Part shown: positions 62,101-64,000 of the stretch, piece by piece
How the letters are laid out: the number at the start of each line of letters is the position of its first letter
Position numbering within the stretch: the stretch's first letter is position 1
Assembly (NCBI RefSeq): GCF_000737335.2
Contig: NZ_JMCC02000016.1
Location: 37,585 to 101,584 of the forward strand
From: Enhygromyxa salina
GTDB lineage: Bacteria; Myxococcota_A; Polyangia; Nannocystales; Nannocystaceae
Length of the DNA: 64,000 nucleotides
Reading direction: 5' to 3'
The notes under the pieces: model-generated
Database searches by the model: none
What the model was told of the DNA's origin: nothing
Seen by the model: the letters and a program-made list of their open reading frames with translations, nothing else
Translations under genes and position numbers: made by a program

Positions 62101-64000
62101 CGTCGCCGCCGAGCGCCGCGACCACCTGCGCCGCCGCGTCGAGCAGCGCGGGGTGAACGTGGTAGCGCGGATCCGCGGCGACCGGGGCGGTCGCGCGGAG
62201 CTTGGCCACCGCCACGCCGTCGCGCAGGCCAATTTGCTCGACGCCGCGAAACGCGGGGCCGTAGTCGAGTCCGCGGGCGCGCAGCTGTTCGTAGTGGAGC
62301 GCCGCGGACCCGCCCGGCTGATCTGACAAGGTCGGCGGCTCGCCGAGCTCGGGTTCAGACGCGGTAGCGATCTCGGTCCCTGTATCGATCTCACCGTGTG
62401 CATGCAGCACCCACGCGCCAGCTTCGCCCGCGCGGCTGCGGATCTCGAAGCGCGCGGCCTCGTCCATGAGCACCAGCTGGACCGCGCGGGCCGACGCGTT
62501 GGGCACCGACAAGGGCGCGAGGATCTCCACGTTTCGCAGCGTGATCGCGCCAGCTTCGAGGCCCGCCCCGCGCTGCTCGATCACAGCGGCGAGCGCCATC
62601 TCCAGATACGCGGTCGCCGGGAGGATCGCCGCCCCCTCGAAGCGATGATCCCCCAGCATCGGCAGGCGCGTCAGCGACAGCGCAACCTCCCAGATCCGCT
62701 CGTTCGCTCGATGGGCGAGCTCGACACGCCGGCCAAGCAAGGGGTGCGTGATCTGGCTGTCCGGCTCGCGCGGCGACGCGGGGGCGTGCCAAGCCGGTTG
62801 GCGCGAGAGCGGCAGCCGAGGCAGCGGCACCGAGTTGCAAGGGGCCCTTCCCGCGTAGACCGCCGACCAGTCTGGCGTGTGCCCGTGAACGTAGAGCTGC
62901 GCGAGCGCCCCGAGCGTCGATGTGCGCGCGTCGACGCCACGCCGCAGCGAGTGCACGACCACGCCCGCGCGCGAGCCAAGCGAGCTCAGGATCGATCCTG
63001 ACAACACCGGGTGCGCGCCGATCTCGACGAAGTGGCGGTGGCCAGCGTCGATCAAGCCAGCGATCGCCGCCGCAAATTGAACCGGCGCGCGCAGCTGCGA
63101 CGCCCAATAGCCCGCGTCGAAGCGCGACCCATCGAGCTCGGCGCCGGTCACCGTCGAGGTGATCGGGATCGTGCCCGGCTGCGCGCGCAAGCCTGATCCC
63201 TCGAGCGCGGCCCGGAGCTCGTCAGCGCTGTGTTGCATGTGGGCGCTGTGAAACGGATACGCGTGATCGAGCAGCCGCGCCCCGGCCAGCCGCGCCAGCG
63301 AGGCCGCGGGCCCGCACACGACCGTCTGCTCGGGGCCGTTGTGCGCGGCGACCTCGAGACCCTCGAGCCCCTGTTGTTCGAGCAGGGTCGCTAGCGGCTC
63401 GGGGCCCATCTCCACGACCGCGAGCTTCGCCAGCCCGGCGGCGCGCTCGGTCACCTGCGCCCGCGCGACCACCAGCTTGGCGGCGTCGGCCAGCGAGAGG
63501 ACCCCCGCAACGAGGGCGGCCGCGAGCTCGCCCAAGCTGTGTCCCACGAGCGCGTCGGGCTCGATCCCAAACCGCCGCCACTGCTGCGCCAGGGCCACCT
63601 GCAGCGCGAACAACACCGGCTGGGCGACCGCCGACGCGGCCAGGCGCGACCCGGATGCTTCGGCCCCGAGCGCGTCGATCACCGACCACCCCAGCAGCGG
63701 CGCGAGCTCGTGATCACAGCGCTCGAGCTCGGCGCGAAACCGGGGCGAGCGCTCGAGCAGCTCGCGGCCCATGCCCCACCACTGATCCCCCTGACCGCTG
63801 AACACGAACACACAGCGGGGCGCGCCGGTCGTGGGTCGGCGCCCGACCAAGGCCGCGCTTGGATCGGACTGCGCGTACGCACGCAGCGAGGCGATCAGCT
63901 CTGCGCCCGACGAACCAACAACCGCGGCGCGCGCGTCGAGGCAGCTGCGCTGCAGCACGGCCGCTTGCGCGAGCGCGGCCGCTTGCGCGGGCGAGCGCTC
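59144..64000 (-). CDS. Type I polyketide synthase, terminal module, 5' end beyond the window
   Basis: The frame is open to base 64000 without a start, so the true start and the KS lie to the right. Seen in order, N to C: AT with VFSGQGDQWWGMG and GHSLGEL near 63540, and the substrate loop H-A-Y-P-F-H-S suggesting malonyl-CoA; DH with H-R-F-E-G-A-A-I-L-P near 62630 and HPALLDAAAQ near 62150; a structural half-KR; KR with GGLGGLGL near 61095 and FSSVAAVLGSAGQGNYAAAN (catalytic Ser, Tyr) with LQD in the LDD position, B-type-like; ACP with LGLDSLMG near 60130; TE with GWSLGG near 59708 and the downstream catalytic region. There is no ER. The module should add an extender, reduce and dehydrate it to an alkene, and release the chain. 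It is followed by the Coq4-like gene on the same transcript. Confidence 0.95.
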   Translation of the reverse strand, partial: ERSPAQAAALAQAAVLQRSCLDARAAVVGSSGAELIASLRAYAQSDPSAALVGRRPTTGAPRCVFVFSGQGDQWWGMGRELLERSPRFRAELERCDHELAPLLGWSVIDALGAEASGSRLAASAVAQPVLFALQVALAQQWRRFGIEPDALVGHSLGELAAALVAGVLSLADAAKLVVARAQVTERAAGLAKLAVVEMGPEPLATLLEQQGLEGLEVAAHNGPEQTVVCGPAASLARLAGARLLDHAYPFHSAHMQHSADELRAALEGSGLRAQPGTIPITSTVTGAELDGSRFDAGYWASQLRAPVQFAAAIAGLIDAGHRHFVEIGAHPVLSGSILSSLGSRAGVVVHSLRRGVDARTSTLGALAQLYVHGHTPDWSAVYAGRAPCNSVPLPRLPLSRQPAWHAPASPREPDSQITHPLLGRRVELAHRANERIWEVALSLTRLPMLGDHRFEGAAILPATAYLEMALAAVIEQRGAGLEAGAITLRNVEILAPLSVPNASARAVQLVLMDEAARFEIRSRAGEAGAWVLHAHGEIDTGTEIATASEPELGEPPTLSDQPGGSAALHYEQLRARGLDYGPAFRGVEQIGLRDGVAVAKLRATAPVAADPRYHVHPALLDAAAQVVAALGGDEGRPFLPVGVAAIRFVQRPGPRAWSLARITSEAERARTVDLELRDEAGRLQVDVQGLQLRYLDLASATARGRQGLDALVYQLEWRPSRLRALPRAQPPGLWLVLCDRAAFGDALIAALAATGDRCVRVEPGAAFTQVSSDHYRVDPARAEDMHALFGHVRERGEPCRGIVHGWSLTDAQPSDDDPPQDLNAEVAALERSSILDVAAVVHVLRELVGQRWPSPPKLWLVSRGAAPVRDDEAITTAGAPLWGLGRTLAQEHPGVFGGIVDVDPHATAQAQAQALIRELRAPDGEVQIAYRDAQRHVVRVTRARVPAAPSTSAQLRCRVDGCYLITGGLGGLGLHVARELVNCGARRLVLMGRSALPQRHTWASVDPSSRVGGQIAAIQGFEREGVSVHLAAVDVGDPDQVKAFLDQHRREGWPPIRGVVHLAGVLQDQILLRLDADMLAAVFRAKVVGAWVLHRALASYDLDLFVLFSSVAAVLGSAGQGNYAAANSYLDALARHRRARGLGGHSINWGPWADVGVARDDRRLAGRGIQSLAPDQALASMRSLLASARALGWTQITVMDVDWSRFARAHPTLSASPPIAELVAAELAAQQSAGQAPTPKPGEAAAAILALPIPERGPRIVALLTAHIALAVGRPAESLEADRPMVELGLDSLMGIELRARLEAQLGVELPMATLLEGPSIHVLADDLLARLSSTPAASPAPGRAARRRWLRARPGLPTLTLIHPGALDVECYAPLAAALESHGVEVIELPELEAGGASELEAPITALADRCVELLAGSQAQAQPQILAGWSLGGVLAYETAARLHARGHAVDHVALLDSPTPHVSDDAASYAEPALIAAFASYLGARGMAGSPPGFDPASEPLEQVRAWAVAFAGLPPSTDTEQIHALFGIYVAGLQRSVRRLAGYQPRPYAGPVMYLRAVDTLRAFAEVFPDSVEVWRGLCTGLTVHDVPGDHYSMFQAAHAPKLAAALRTAPDLT

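Noticed and set aside
59051..62326. 1091-codon plus-strand frame opposite the PKS
   Set aside because: Antisense shadow; composition is Arg/Gln/Ala-rich and no motif is present.
1..64000. tRNA, rRNA, CRISPR arrays, prophage or plasmid functions
   Set aside because: Looked for cloverleaf ends, rRNA-like conserved blocks, regular 28-37 bp spaced repeats, integrases and replication genes; none was found. The 12-bp and 77-bp repeats do not have spacer structure.

Overview
The window is high-GC DNA with long codon-biased genes and almost no RNA or phage features. It looks like a chromosomal piece of a myxobacterium, most likely the Nannocystis/Plesiocystis/Enhygromyxa group. The grounds are a very large kinase-ATPase-histidine kinase hybrid, an ECF sigma factor coupled to a FecR-VIT-VWA-TPR giant, AgmX/TonB-like proteins, many lipoproteins with acidic Gly/Asp/Ser/Thr-rich linkers after the lipidated Cys, and type I polyketide genes beside lipid enzymes. 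The taxonomic call is inference from style; no rRNA or marker gene is present.

Layout. 0-8.6 kb: the 3' part of a 2OG-Fe(II) oxygenase, an SRAP (YedK/HMCES-like) protein lacking one catalytic residue, a GNAT acetyltransferase and an 1882-aa Ser/Thr kinase-AAA-GAF-PAS-histidine kinase. 8.6-17.4 kb: mostly exported proteins (di-haem cytochrome c peroxidase, PLA2-like secreted protein, Kelch lipoprotein, zinc metalloprotease lipoprotein) with a decayed strip (13.4-14.4 kb) that holds an IS91-type transposase scar. 17.4-25.6 kb: a PolX DNA polymerase with an extra C-terminal domain, a RecA/RadA-like ATPase, an AgmX-like protein followed by two tandem paralogous membrane proteins, a frameshifted inward-rectifier K+ channel and an ABHD11/YbfF-like hydrolase. 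25.8-34.5 kb: an alkylglycerol-monooxygenase-like sterol desaturase family protein, a TlpA-like lipoprotein, an FG-GAP/ASPIC lipoprotein and repeats. 34.6-42.1 kb: the ECF sigma/FecR-VIT-VWA-TPR operon and a second AgmX-like protein. 42.8-48.3 kb: a small monocistronic gene with a clear terminator, an S46 peptidase, a DAG-kinase-family lipid kinase and lipoproteins. 48.5-64 kb: dehydrogenase and GT-C membrane transferase, then an accessory block: fatty acid desaturase, flavin-dependent halogenase-like enzyme, second desaturase with a C-terminal PilZ-like tail, sulfotransferase/DUF1214-like fusion, acyltransferase, Coq4-like protein and the terminal module of a type I PKS that runs off the right edge.

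The most interesting part is 51.4-64 kb. Two diiron desaturases and a halogenase-like flavoenzyme have overlapping stop/start codons, and next to them sit a sulfotransferase, an acyltransferase, a Coq4-like protein and a releasing PKS module with AT-DH-KR-ACP-TE and no ER. That set of parts would suit an unsaturated, possibly halogenated and sulfated lipid or polyketide. The product is inferred, not shown. A second unexpected signal is a hairpin-bearing interspersed repeat present five times between 40.7 and 58.4 kb, always between genes and twice between convergent stop codons.

Many long antisense open frames here are artefacts of GC-rich third positions and were left out. I saw no tRNA, rRNA, CRISPR array, integrase or complete insertion sequence.
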